Positions 32,393 to 38,326 of a stretch of 38,326 bases of DNA are shown one piece after another. Below the pieces are notes generated by a model. The model was not told the DNA's origin and did not search any database. It saw nothing but the letters and a program-made list of their open reading frames with translations. This DNA comes from Fusicatenibacter_A intestinipullorum (GTDB taxonomy: Bacteria > Bacillota > Negativicutes > Acidaminococcales > Acidaminococcaceae): positions 1-38,326 of the forward strand of contig DWZP01000010.1 in assembly GCA_019117495.1 (NCBI GenBank), written 5' to 3'. Both the position numbers and the translations under genes were made by a program. The number at the start of each line of letters is the position of its first letter. Position 1 is the first letter of the stretch.

Positions 32393-32422
32393 GAAGGTAA
32401 AAAAGATTTTTTACTCCGTCCC
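32393..32422 (-). repeat. 30-bp palindrome, copy 3, upstream of the porin gene
   Basis: The reverse complement reads GGGACGGAGTAAAAAATC followed by TTTTTTACCTTC, 29 of 30 identical to copy 2 (3747-3776). It lies in the porin leader, 250 bp before the ATG, in the opposite orientation to the other two. Confidence 0.65.
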
Positions 32423-32426
32423 ATTT

Positions 32427-32522
32427 AATATTACGCTTATCACCTATCCCGTAATATTTGGAGTTTTTTTGTTTTGCAGGTTTACCTTCTCCGGAGGCTT
32501 TGCTACCTCAGAGCAAAGCCTC
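32427..32522 (+). promoter_or_regulatory. Porin leader with two perfect dyads
   Basis: AATATTACG (32427-32435) is repeated inverted at 32450-32458. GAGGCTTTGCT (32494-32504) pairs with AGCAAAGCCTC (32512-32522), loop ACCTCAG. The 394-bp gap 32281-32674 holds no convincing gene. I cannot name a promoter with confidence. The dyads, the 30-bp palindrome and the strong AAAGGAGGA ribosome-binding site suggest the porin has dedicated regulation. Confidence 0.5.
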
Positions 32523-32674
32523 AACTATGCTTATATTGTGCGGTGTATATATTAATACGGATTGTAAAACAGGTAGAGGAAACCAGGAGACTCGCACCAA
32601 AGTTTTATTTGAAATAATAATATTTTCCTCCGCACTTTATAAAATATATTGAGTTTCCAAAGGAGGAAATCAAA

Positions 32675-33958
32675 ATGAAAAAATCTTTAGTATTGGCAAT
32701 GGCTATGGCACTCGGCGTAACTGCATCTGCTTATGCAGCTAACCCGTTCAGCGACGTTCCTGCCGGACATTGGGCTTATGACGCAGTAAATAAACTTGCT
32801 GCGGCTGGTGTAGTTGACGGTTATCCTGACGGCACCTATGGTGGCGATAAATTGATGACTCGCTATGAAATGGCTCAGATTGTAGCAAAAGCAATGGCAA
32901 AAGGCGCTAACGTTGATAAACTGGCTGCTGAATTTGCTGACGAACTGGACAGCCTTGGTGTTCGCGTTGCCAACCTCGAAAAGAAAACCGATAATGTAAA
33001 AATTACTGGCCAGATTCGTGCTTCTTATCTTGACGCTGATAAAGGCGGCAGCGAAGGCCGTCTGCGTACCCGTCTGTTCCTGAACGGTCAGGTTAATGAA
33101 GATTGGTCTTACACCGGCCGTCTTGAAAACAGCCAGTATTATGCCGGTGATAAAGGTGCCGAAGGCGACGATGATGTAAGCCTTAACTGGGCTTATGTTT
33201 CCGGCCCGATTGGTGGCGTTAAAGTTGATGCAGGCCGTATGGACTTTGCTAAATCTGATGTAATTGATAACCGTGGTGACGGCGTAAAACTGTCTTATGG
33301 CGATAACATTAAAGTATTTGGCTGGGCATTTAAAGCATCTTCTGATGATTATGTAAACGGCGTTTATGAAAGCTGGGACCAGCAAAAAGACGGCAGCTAT
33401 GCCTGGACCGAACATGATATGCTTGATGACGGCGACCGCGTATATGTAGCCGGCGTTGAAGCTAATTGGGAATTGATTGACGCAGCAATCCGTTATTACA
33501 ATACCGATAACTGGCGCGACAATGATATTTGGGAAGCAACCATTTCCGGTGAAATCTCCAAAGACTTGACCTTAAAAGGTAGCTATTTCTATGGTGACAG
33601 CGACGTTATTGACGGTGATGACAGCGGTTATCTCGTTGGCCTGTCCTATCGTGGCGCCAAAGCATCTAAAGTAGGTAGCTGGGGCGTATATGCTAATTAC
33701 AGCGACCGTCCGCTAGCAACTTATCTGAACCCGACCATTTTCTCCGGCGGTTATGCAGCTTATCCGGCTGACGCTAACTGGCTCGTTGATAAAAATGGTG
33801 AAGTTACCAGCGGTGACGGCTATGAAGGCTTTGATATTGGCGCAAACGTAACTCTTGCTAAAAATATTGTAGCAGGAGTTAAATATGCAGATTTTGAAAG
33901 CCGCGAAGGTAATACTGATGAACAGGTACTCTGGTCTGAAGTAGTATTTACCTTTTAA
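32675..33958 (+). CDS. SLH-domain outer-membrane porin (OmpM type)
   Basis: 427 residues. The signal peptide MKKSLVLAMAMALGVTASAYA is followed by one SLH domain (NPFSDVPAGHWAYDAVNKLA to about residue 75), a short coiled coil (DELDSLGVRVANLEKK) and a barrel of ~310 residues ending in Phe (VVFTF). In Negativicutes the SLH domain binds modified peptidoglycan and tethers the outer membrane. Such porins are normally chromosomal and abundant. Here one sits on a plasmid with a strong ribosome-binding site. Its codon use is smooth and GC-richer than its leader, as for a highly expressed gene. Confidence 0.93.
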   Translation: MKKSLVLAMAMALGVTASAYAANPFSDVPAGHWAYDAVNKLAAAGVVDGYPDGTYGGDKLMTRYEMAQIVAKAMAKGANVDKLAAEFADELDSLGVRVANLEKKTDNVKITGQIRASYLDADKGGSEGRLRTRLFLNGQVNEDWSYTGRLENSQYYAGDKGAEGDDDVSLNWAYVSGPIGGVKVDAGRMDFAKSDVIDNRGDGVKLSYGDNIKVFGWAFKASSDDYVNGVYESWDQQKDGSYAWTEHDMLDDGDRVYVAGVEANWELIDAAIRYYNTDNWRDNDIWEATISGEISKDLTLKGSYFYGDSDVIDGDDSGYLVGLSYRGAKASKVGSWGVYANYSDRPLATYLNPTIFSGGYAAYPADANWLVDKNGEVTSGDGYEGFDIGANVTLAKNIVAGVKYADFESREGNTDEQVLWSEVVFTF

Positions 33959-33992
33959 TTAAATACCCCTTTCATCATTATTCATCTCTGTT

Positions 33993-34018
33993 TGGGCGGC
34001 ACTTGCCGCCCATTTTTT
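33993..34018 (+). terminator. Rho-independent terminator after the porin
   Basis: TGGGCGGC-ACTT-GCCGCCCA followed by TTTTTTA. Confidence 0.92.
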
Positions 34019-34041
34019 ATTAGATTTTAAAAAAAGTAAAA

Positions 34042-34110
34042 GCCGCCCGTGACGGTCTGCCCACCATTCACAGTCTGGGAGCCCGAAACGAAAATCGTCC
34101 CCTGTATTAT
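34042..34110 (-). repeat. Inverted fragment identical to part of the adhesin gene
   Basis: 34042-34077 is the exact reverse complement of 27610-27645 in the adhesin gene (36 of 36 bases). Beyond a diverged stretch of 18-19 bases, TACAGGGGAC also matches (34097-34106 versus 27582-27591). On the minus strand this reads GSQTVNGGQTVTGG, as in the adhesin repeats. It carries no start codon and cannot be a gene. Confidence 0.75.
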
Positions 34111-34182
34111 CCAAAAGGCTGTATCAAAAGGTCGCCGTAAAAAAATATATTATTGGATTTTTAAACGTCTAAAGAAAGTACA

Positions 34183-34211
34183 TAGACTTTTTTTAATGCC
34201 TTTGCTATAAT
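34183..34211 (+). promoter_or_regulatory. Promoter for the 67-residue protein
   Basis: TAGACT (34183-34188), a 17-base spacer and a perfect TATAAT (34206-34211), 39 bp before the ATG at 34250. Confidence 0.7.
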
Positions 34212-34249
34212 ATATAAACTGTTGAAAATTTTAATAAAACAGGAGTTAA

Positions 34250-34453
34250 ATGGTTAAAGTGAGCATAGATAAAAAATTTAATGTAAATAACAATCAAAGT
34301 TTTGAAGATATTTTAGAAAATCGCGGGCAGACCCGTTTATTTAAAATTGTTACCCTTGGCAAAGATTTAGATGATGATGAACTTGATAATATTATGAAAG
34401 CAACTGATAAAATAATTTCAAAAGGCGGATATAATATTGACGAAACCTTATAA
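34250..34453 (+). CDS. Hypothetical 67-residue protein
   Basis: Starts MVKVSIDKKF and ends NIDETL; mixed charge, no signal or membrane segment, with an acidic DLDDDELDNI patch. CAGGAG (34240-34245) precedes the ATG and a clear promoter lies upstream, so it is probably expressed. Its own terminator follows. No family recognised. Position beside the recombinase suggests an accessory gene. Confidence 0.7.
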   Translation: MVKVSIDKKFNVNNNQSFEDILENRGQTRLFKIVTLGKDLDDDELDNIMKATDKIISKGGYNIDETL

Positions 34454-34459
34454 AAAAAT

Positions 34460-34486
34460 AAGCCAGGCTTTGCCTGGCTTTTGTTA
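34460..34486. terminator. Bidirectional terminator between converging genes
   Basis: AAGCCAGGC-TTT-GCCTGGCTT followed by TTGTTATT on the plus strand and preceded by AAAAAAAT, which supplies T's on the minus strand. Confidence 0.85.
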
Positions 34487-35479
34487 TTCTAATTCTACCG
34501 GTATGCTGTTAGTATACCGGTTTTCCTGTCTATCGGTTAAATGAGCATATTTACTGCTCATATTGATATTTGAATGGCGCAGCGTTTCCTGGATTTGTTT
34601 TAAATCTTTTGTTTCCTTATAAAGAAGCGTCGCGCAGGTATGCCGGAGCATGTGCCCGGCTTTGCCTTTTTCTTTTAATCCGGCAACTGTAAGCCATTTA
34701 TTTACAGCATCACGTACGCAAGTTCTGTTTATACGGTGCCCGTACATATTATTAGAAGTAGACGTAAATACCGGCGTCAGCCCGTCCTCATAATTTTGCT
34801 TAACAGCTTTTATCCGGAAACGGTCTTTGCTTTCAAGGTAACGCATCAGCAAAGCAAAAGTATCCTTGCGCGGGTAAATCATAGCGTTCTTACCTTTGCC
34901 GTGTATAAGAATAGTCTGCTGTTCTGCATTTATATCTTCTTCATTCAAACGGTGAATTTCTACCGTTCTCAAACCTTCAATGGCCATAAAGGCAATTATT
35001 ACTTTATCGCGCAGCTCCTTTTCCGTTTCACATGGTATGGAATGGAAAAGGTACTCCAGCTTTCCGGCCGTAAGATAAGGAATATTTACAAGCGCCGCAT
35101 CCGGGTCACGCGGAGCTTTAACATCTTCGGCCGGATTTTCGGTTATGATATGGAATTTCTGTGCCAGGTAGTAAAACTTGCGTATGGCATTTAATTTTGC
35201 CGCTACTGTATTAACCTTTTGGTTTTTTTCGATAAGAAAATCACGATACAAAATAATATGGGGTTCCTGTATACGCAGCGGTTTAAAATCATTATCTTTA
35301 CACCAGGAAAGAAATTCGCGAATCTGGCCGAAATAATTTTTTAGGGTATCTTCAGACGGATTGCCACCGGCAATATACTTTTTTAAAACTTCCTCATAGT
35401 TATCCAAAAAAATTTCTTCAACATCTTCATAAGAATATTTTGCAATTTTTGATTTGTCAGTAATAAAATCCGGAAGCAT
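34484..35479 (-). CDS. Tyrosine recombinase (XerC/D-like)
   Basis: 331 residues. The N-terminal SAM-like core-binding domain (about 30-125) includes NYFGQIREFLSWCKD and TVAAKLNAIRKFYYLA. The catalytic domain has the Arg of EGLRTVEIHRL, the Lys of HGKGKN, HMLRHTCATLLY (H-x-x-R), then LRHSNINMSSKYAHL with the second His and the nucleophilic Tyr. All five residues are present. The length and the lone site upstream suit plasmid dimer resolution or cassette integration. A perfect 14-8-14 inverted repeat lies 59 bp upstream of its start. Confidence 0.93.
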   Translation of the reverse strand: MLPDFITDKSKIAKYSYEDVEEIFLDNYEEVLKKYIAGGNPSEDTLKNYFGQIREFLSWCKDNDFKPLRIQEPHIILYRDFLIEKNQKVNTVAAKLNAIRKFYYLAQKFHIITENPAEDVKAPRDPDAALVNIPYLTAGKLEYLFHSIPCETEKELRDKVIIAFMAIEGLRTVEIHRLNEEDINAEQQTILIHGKGKNAMIYPRKDTFALLMRYLESKDRFRIKAVKQNYEDGLTPVFTSTSNNMYGHRINRTCVRDAVNKWLTVAGLKEKGKAGHMLRHTCATLLYKETKDLKQIQETLRHSNINMSSKYAHLTDRQENRYTNSIPVELE

Positions 35480-35537
35480 AGCATTTACTCCATAGATATT
35501 AAAATTTAGCTTTTACAAAACTGTGTTTTTTATACGT

Positions 35538-35573
35538 TTTAACCATTTATATTTTACGTTATAAATGGTTAAA
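35538..35573. other. Probable recombination site for the adjacent recombinase
   Basis: TTTAACCATTTATA (35538-35551), an 8-base centre TTTTACGT and the exact inverse TATAAATGGTTAAA (35560-35573). Two matching arms around a 6-8-base asymmetric spacer is the classic core site of tyrosine recombinases. It sits directly upstream of the recombinase gene. It could also be the gene's operator. Confidence 0.6.
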
Positions 35574-35617
35574 TGTCAAAACAGAAAAATGCACTTTTAT
35601 TTACGCTAATAATAAAA

Positions 35618-35642
35618 AATAACCGGTTCACTGCCGGTTATT
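35618..35642. terminator. Bidirectional terminator
   Basis: AATAACCGG / CCGGTTATT with a 7-base loop, flanked by A's and T's. It ends the minus-strand hypothetical operon at 35651. Confidence 0.85.
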
Positions 35643-35650
35643 TTTTTAAT

Positions 35651-35920
35651 TCAGTTATATGCTTCCAGAATTTTTTCTAAAATTTCTTTTGCTTCTGCGT
35701 GGGGTTTAATATCCCAGCCACGGTCATAGCAGGCTAATATATTTTTATTGCTGTCTTGAATAAACAGCTTGCTTATTTTTCCACCATTAATACCGTATTG
35801 GCTGCCTTCATCAAATTTCTTTATACTAAATTTAGCAATCTCTATATCGTTTCTAATTATTATTCCATTTACCACGTTACCAAATTGTGGCTTTTCAACA
35901 CTTGTTACTAATATTTTCAT
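35651..35920 (-). CDS. Small conserved-type hypothetical protein
   Basis: 89 residues. Contains KFDEGSQYGINGGKISKL and NILACYDRGWD, a pattern I associate with a small plasmid and phage protein family of unknown function (from memory, not checked). No signal or membrane segment. The ribosome-binding site AGAGGGA precedes the ATG. First of four minus-strand hypotheticals. Confidence 0.75.
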   Translation of the reverse strand: MKILVTSVEKPQFGNVVNGIIIRNDIEIAKFSIKKFDEGSQYGINGGKISKLFIQDSNKNILACYDRGWDIKPHAEAKEILEKILEAYN

Positions 35921-35941
35921 AATATCCCTCTATTCTTATTA

Positions 35942-36130
35942 TTACGCAAAATGTATAACTTCCATAATCAATTCCATGGGTTCTTGAATTTTACTTAATT
36001 CAATTCTACTGTACAGGCCTGAGTCATCATCTTTAAACAGATTAAAATGATAGGCAGCATCAGCATAATTCTGATAATAATAAATTTCGTCCGGTTGTTC
36101 GTCTTTGCGTTTAAACGTTACAGTATACAT
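35942..36130 (-). CDS. Small hypothetical protein
   Basis: 62 residues, starts MYTVTFKRKDEQPDEIYYYQ; rich in aromatics with a DAAYHFNLFKDDDSGLYSRI core. AAGAGG lies before the ATG. Cotranscribed with the previous gene by spacing. No family recognised. Confidence 0.65.
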   Translation of the reverse strand: MYTVTFKRKDEQPDEIYYYQNYADAAYHFNLFKDDDSGLYSRIELSKIQEPMELIMEVIHFA

Positions 36131-36188
36131 TTTATATACCTCTTTCTTATTACCGGACTGCCGTTAAAACAGCAGTCCGTATATTTTA

Positions 36189-36779
36189 TTATTCTGCCTT
36201 ATAAACTTTAAATTCGTGATTTTTCCAGTTGTTCAAGGTAAGAGTATATCCTCGTATATTATTGCCTTTGCCGGCCGCAAAATAAATGTTTTTGCCATCA
36301 ATAACGGATACTTTAAATCTATTATACCCGCCGTAATTAACTTCTGTAAACTCTATTTCATCACCAACCTTCAAGGATTTTATCAGTGCCTTTTTGGCGT
36401 TTTTCTTGTAATGGCGTTCCATTACGGTTTTACGCCATTCGATTGCCCATTCATGGTCAGGGCAGGGAACGTCTTTTAAGATAATCAACGGGCAATCGAA
36501 GTAACCGGGGCACATATCCTCGCACATATCTTTATAGCCCCATCTGTATTCGTCAAAATCAAGAAGTATTACTAAAATAACACGTTCCTGCTGTTTTGTT
36601 TCGATACTGGCATAATATACGTAACGGCTTGCTTCACCGTCCGTATCATCTTTTACAAGGCAGTCATGTAATATTGCATTACCGTTTTTATACCAACGGT
36701 TCACTTCATCAGCGATAATATTTCTTTTTTCTTTCATTGTTTTCGGTTTGTTAGTATAGCACGTATAAGTCCAGCCCAT
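36189..36779 (-). CDS. Hypothetical protein, MGWTY-type
   Basis: 196 residues starting MGWTYTCYTNKPKT, a start seen in a small family of plasmid-borne proteins of unknown function (from memory). The middle has LVILLDFDEYRWGYKDMCEDMCPGYFDCPL with several Cys, and the end a beta-rich region. AAAGGAG precedes the ATG. It may act on DNA or in anti-restriction as its neighbours often do, but the sequence does not show it. Confidence 0.7.
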   Translation of the reverse strand: MGWTYTCYTNKPKTMKEKRNIIADEVNRWYKNGNAILHDCLVKDDTDGEASRYVYYASIETKQQERVILVILLDFDEYRWGYKDMCEDMCPGYFDCPLIILKDVPCPDHEWAIEWRKTVMERHYKKNAKKALIKSLKVGDEIEFTEVNYGGYNRFKVSVIDGKNIYFAAGKGNNIRGYTLTLNNWKNHEFKVYKAE

Positions 36780-36833
36780 TTTTATTACTCCTTTCGTGCC
36801 CGGCAGGTTTTGCCCTTCCGGGTATCTATATTT

Positions 36834-37475
36834 TTAAGCAATTATTGCTTCATAGCTTGCAAAAGTGCCCCAGCCAAGACTGATAACTTTCGGGTCTGCC
36901 GTAAGTTCAGCACCGAAACAGCTTTTATCTTCCAAAAGCTCGCCCACAAATTTTAAAAGGTCCGTAACCTTTTTGCCTTTGCAGAAATTTCTTTTTGCGT
37001 CATCATAATAATCATCTGTATAACGCCCGGTGCAGGTTATTTCTATAATCTGCCCGGCAAGGATAGCCTTTGCAATTTTGACGGCGGTCACTTTACCGGT
37101 AAAGGTCTGTTTTTTAACCTTTACAAACGGGCTTGCCACGCGGCAGGCTTTTAATTCGCTTTCGTGATATTTCACGCCGATAATTTCAAGACGTTCACTG
37201 TTTTCAGCATAATTACCGGCACGGCAATAATTTACAAAATCAGCAAAAGCCAGGTCATCTAAAAAGTTTACAAGGCCGCTGATTCCGTTATCAGCATTAG
37301 CAAATATAAAGCTGTATTTTTTGCAGGTCTTGCCTGCCTGCATTGCATTGGTTAAATCTACAACGGCAACGCTTTCACGGTAAATTCTTAACAGCGCATT
37401 AGCGTCCTTAATATAAACGGCGTGTTCATGCTGTACGCCTGCAAATTCTTTTAAAGTGTTTACTACCATAGTCAT
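36834..37475 (-). CDS. Hypothetical protein
   Basis: 213 residues from ATG 37475 (starts MTMVVNTLKEFAG), preferred because GAGGT lies just upstream; a longer frame from 37514 lacks one. Contains a short segment VAVVDLTNAMQAGKTCKKYS and a C-terminal KKVTDLLKFVGELL helix. No signal or membrane segment, no family recognised. It heads the minus-strand hypothetical group. Confidence 0.65.
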   Translation of the reverse strand: MTMVVNTLKEFAGVQHEHAVYIKDANALLRIYRESVAVVDLTNAMQAGKTCKKYSFIFANADNGISGLVNFLDDLAFADFVNYCRAGNYAENSERLEIIGVKYHESELKACRVASPFVKVKKQTFTGKVTAVKIAKAILAGQIIEITCTGRYTDDYYDDAKRNFCKGKKVTDLLKFVGELLEDKSCFGAELTADPKVISLGWGTFASYEAIIA

Positions 37476-37577
37476 TTTAATTACCTCGCTTTCAGAAATA
37501 GGCTTTAATATCAAGCCCTGTATGGCGCTGATATTATATGCCGTGGGTTGGTAAGGGTTCTAAACCCTTGCGCCGTT

Positions 37578-37735
37578 CCCCTTCACCAGCGATTGTTTTT
37601 CAACCGCTTTTCGCAGGCCTTTTAAAGCAGCGAGCCAGCAAAAGCAAGGACGGCCTGGCCGCAAAGTTTATCCTTGCTGACGGCGAAAGGCGAGCTGCTA
37701 AAATGGCACGAAGAAAAGCGGTCAAAAACTTTAAT
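37578..37735 (+). repeat. Foldback element B, homologous to element A
   Basis: Begins CCCCTTCA. The arms GTTTTTCAACCGCTTTTC (37595-37612) and GAAAAGCGGTCAAAAAC (37713-37729) are near-exact inverses; TTTTAAAGCAGC (37620) pairs with GCTGCTAAAA (37694-37703); GCAAGGA (37644-37650) with TCCTTGC (37671-37677); inner CGGCC-T-GGCCG (37651-37661). The core GCAAGGACGGC and the stem order match element A although arm bases differ. No gene follows it in its own direction, and a small hairpin AAGGGTT/AACCCTT sits just before it. An 82-residue frame across it is not credible as a gene. Confidence 0.6.
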
Positions 37736-37789
37736 TCAATTTCGCTTACTGCACGCCGCGTTCCGGCAGCCGCGGCAGGGCAATAAAAA

Positions 37790-37833
37790 AACAGCTTTAC
37801 CAAGCGCATCCATCTCGCGCAGGTAAAGCTGTT
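37790..37833 (-). terminator. Terminator of the chimeric ORF
   Basis: AACAGCTTTACC (37790-37801) pairs with GGTAAAGCTGTT (37822-37833). The A-run to its left gives T's on the minus strand. Confidence 0.75.
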
Positions 37834-37866
37834 CACCTTTATTGATTTACAATTTTTTTAATTTTA

Positions 37867-38256
37867 TTAATTATATTTATCTTCTTTGGGAAATTGCTCC
37901 ATTATTGCTTTTGCTATATACCAAAACATTACAGGAGGTATTGCGTTCCCTAAAGCACGATATTGTGCAGTTTCACTGCCTAATAATTTAAAGTTTTCGG
38001 GAAATGATTGTATTCTGGCTACTTCTCTTGGTGTAAATCGCCTATAACGCCCTTTATCTACTAATACGGGGTCTGTACTATTTAAAGATATTTTAGCAAG
38101 ATGTGCCCCAACTGTATTACATGGTTTATTAATATCTTGCGCTCTACCTTTATTCATAGATGCTCTATTTTTCATCATACCAGCTACTGCTTTTTCACTA
38201 AAAAAATATTTTTCTGCTGTTTCTTGACATTGAAAGCAAAACATTTTATTTTCCAT
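37867..38256 (-). pseudogene. Chimeric ORF: Hcp-like start joined to C5 methyltransferase tail
   Basis: 129 residues. Residues 1-14 (MENKMFCFQCQETA) look like the N-terminus of hydroxylamine reductase / hybrid cluster protein, including its CxxC. From about 15 (EKYFFSEKAVAGMM) the sequence is the C-terminal part of a cytosine-C5 methyltransferase: NKGRAQDINKPCNTVGAHLAKI, then motif IX RRFTPREVARIQSFPENF and motif X ALGNAIPPVMFWYIAKAI. The SAM-binding and catalytic PC motifs are absent, so it cannot methylate alone. A ribosome-binding site (GGAGAG) and a TATAAT -10 (complement of 38302-38307) remain, so it may still be expressed. Confidence 0.75.
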
Positions 38257-38326
38257 AATTATCTCTCCAATAATTTTATTTGTGATTTAATTGATATGCT
38301 TATTATAATTAGCCTTGATTTAAAAG

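Noticed and set aside
32458..32652. 64-codon frame in the porin leader
   Set aside because: No ribosome-binding site and it spans a perfect hairpin; more likely untranslated leader.
32687..33415. 242-codon minus-strand frame inside the porin gene
   Set aside because: It is antisense to a clear porin frame with a signal peptide and SLH domain; no ribosome-binding site or family features.
37671..37677. TATCCTTGC at the foot of elements A and B as a possible oriT nick site
   Set aside because: It resembles but does not match the IncP-type nic core YATCCTG/Y; two copies exist and no relaxase is seen, so I do not call an oriT.
37538..37786. 82-codon plus-strand frame over foldback element B
   Set aside because: The region is explained by the hairpin element; the homologous frame in element A is broken by a TAG stop, so coding is not conserved.
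1..38326. tRNA, rRNA, insertion-sequence transposase or relaxase genes
   Set aside because: I looked for cloverleaf-like sequences, DDE/HUH transposase motifs and relaxase HxHxH/Tyr motifs in the reading frames and saw none I could support.

Overview
The window looks like a conjugative plasmid, or a large piece of one, from a diderm Firmicute of the class Negativicutes (Phascolarctobacterium/Acidaminococcus-like). Three things point there. It has an SLH-domain outer-membrane porin of the OmpM type (32675-33958). It has a trimeric autotransporter with a YadA-type anchor (27052-29055). It has a complete-looking P-type (Trb/VirB) type IV secretion system with outer-membrane parts. This assignment comes from reading protein motifs and was not searched.

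Layout. 1-1249 is a non-coding replication/partition region: iterons, a perfect DnaA box, strong dyads and about 600 bp of roughly 90% A+T sequence. It leads into parA and a small partner gene (1250-2472). 2473-3800 is a patchwork: a terminator nested in a 19-bp inverted repeat, a 23-codon gene with its own consensus promoter, a broken second copy of the parA partner gene, an XRE regulator and two copies of a 30-bp palindrome. 3799-14687 is the first transfer block: VirB2, VirB8, three small membrane proteins, VirB9, a VirB10/TrbI split into two proteins, VirD4, a LysR regulator, a TraD-like protein, VirB11, VirB3 and VirB4. 14692-18824 is mostly on the minus strand: a RelE-type toxin-antitoxin pair, a lone antitoxin, a Fic protein, two tandem lipoproteins, MazEF and a 49-residue basic protein. 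A plus-strand pair (membrane protein and coiled-coil protein) lies within it. 18862-22258 resumes transfer with VirB5, VirB6 and a second VirB9. 22278-27033 carries XRE regulators, HU, an acidic 50-residue protein, a 992-residue ArdC-type protein with C-terminal repeats and an M23 peptidase. 27052-34453 has the adhesin, topoisomerase III, SSB, a small HTH protein, the porin and a small hypothetical protein. 34484-37475 (minus) has a tyrosine recombinase with a likely recombination site and four conserved-looking hypotheticals. The window ends in a chimeric ORF joining a start like hydroxylamine reductase to the tail of a C5 DNA methyltransferase.

How it fits together. TrbB, TrbE and TraG power the channel built from TrbC, TrbD, TrbF, TrbG, TrbI, TrbJ and TrbL. 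The M23 enzyme may open the wall. TopB, SSB, HU and ArdC suit processing and protection of incoming single strands. ParA, the toxin-antitoxin pairs and the recombinase suit plasmid maintenance. I found no relaxase and no replication initiator, so they lie outside the window or are unrecognisable.

Most interesting signals: a family of long foldback elements (15695-15850, 29128-29225, 37578-37735), two of which end in the same 12-mer at a ribosome-binding site; the split TrbI; an identical type of C-terminus shared by VirB5 and two lipoproteins; a 36-bp exact inverted match between the adhesin gene and an intergenic spot; the 30-bp palindrome in three places; and the terminal chimeric ORF.
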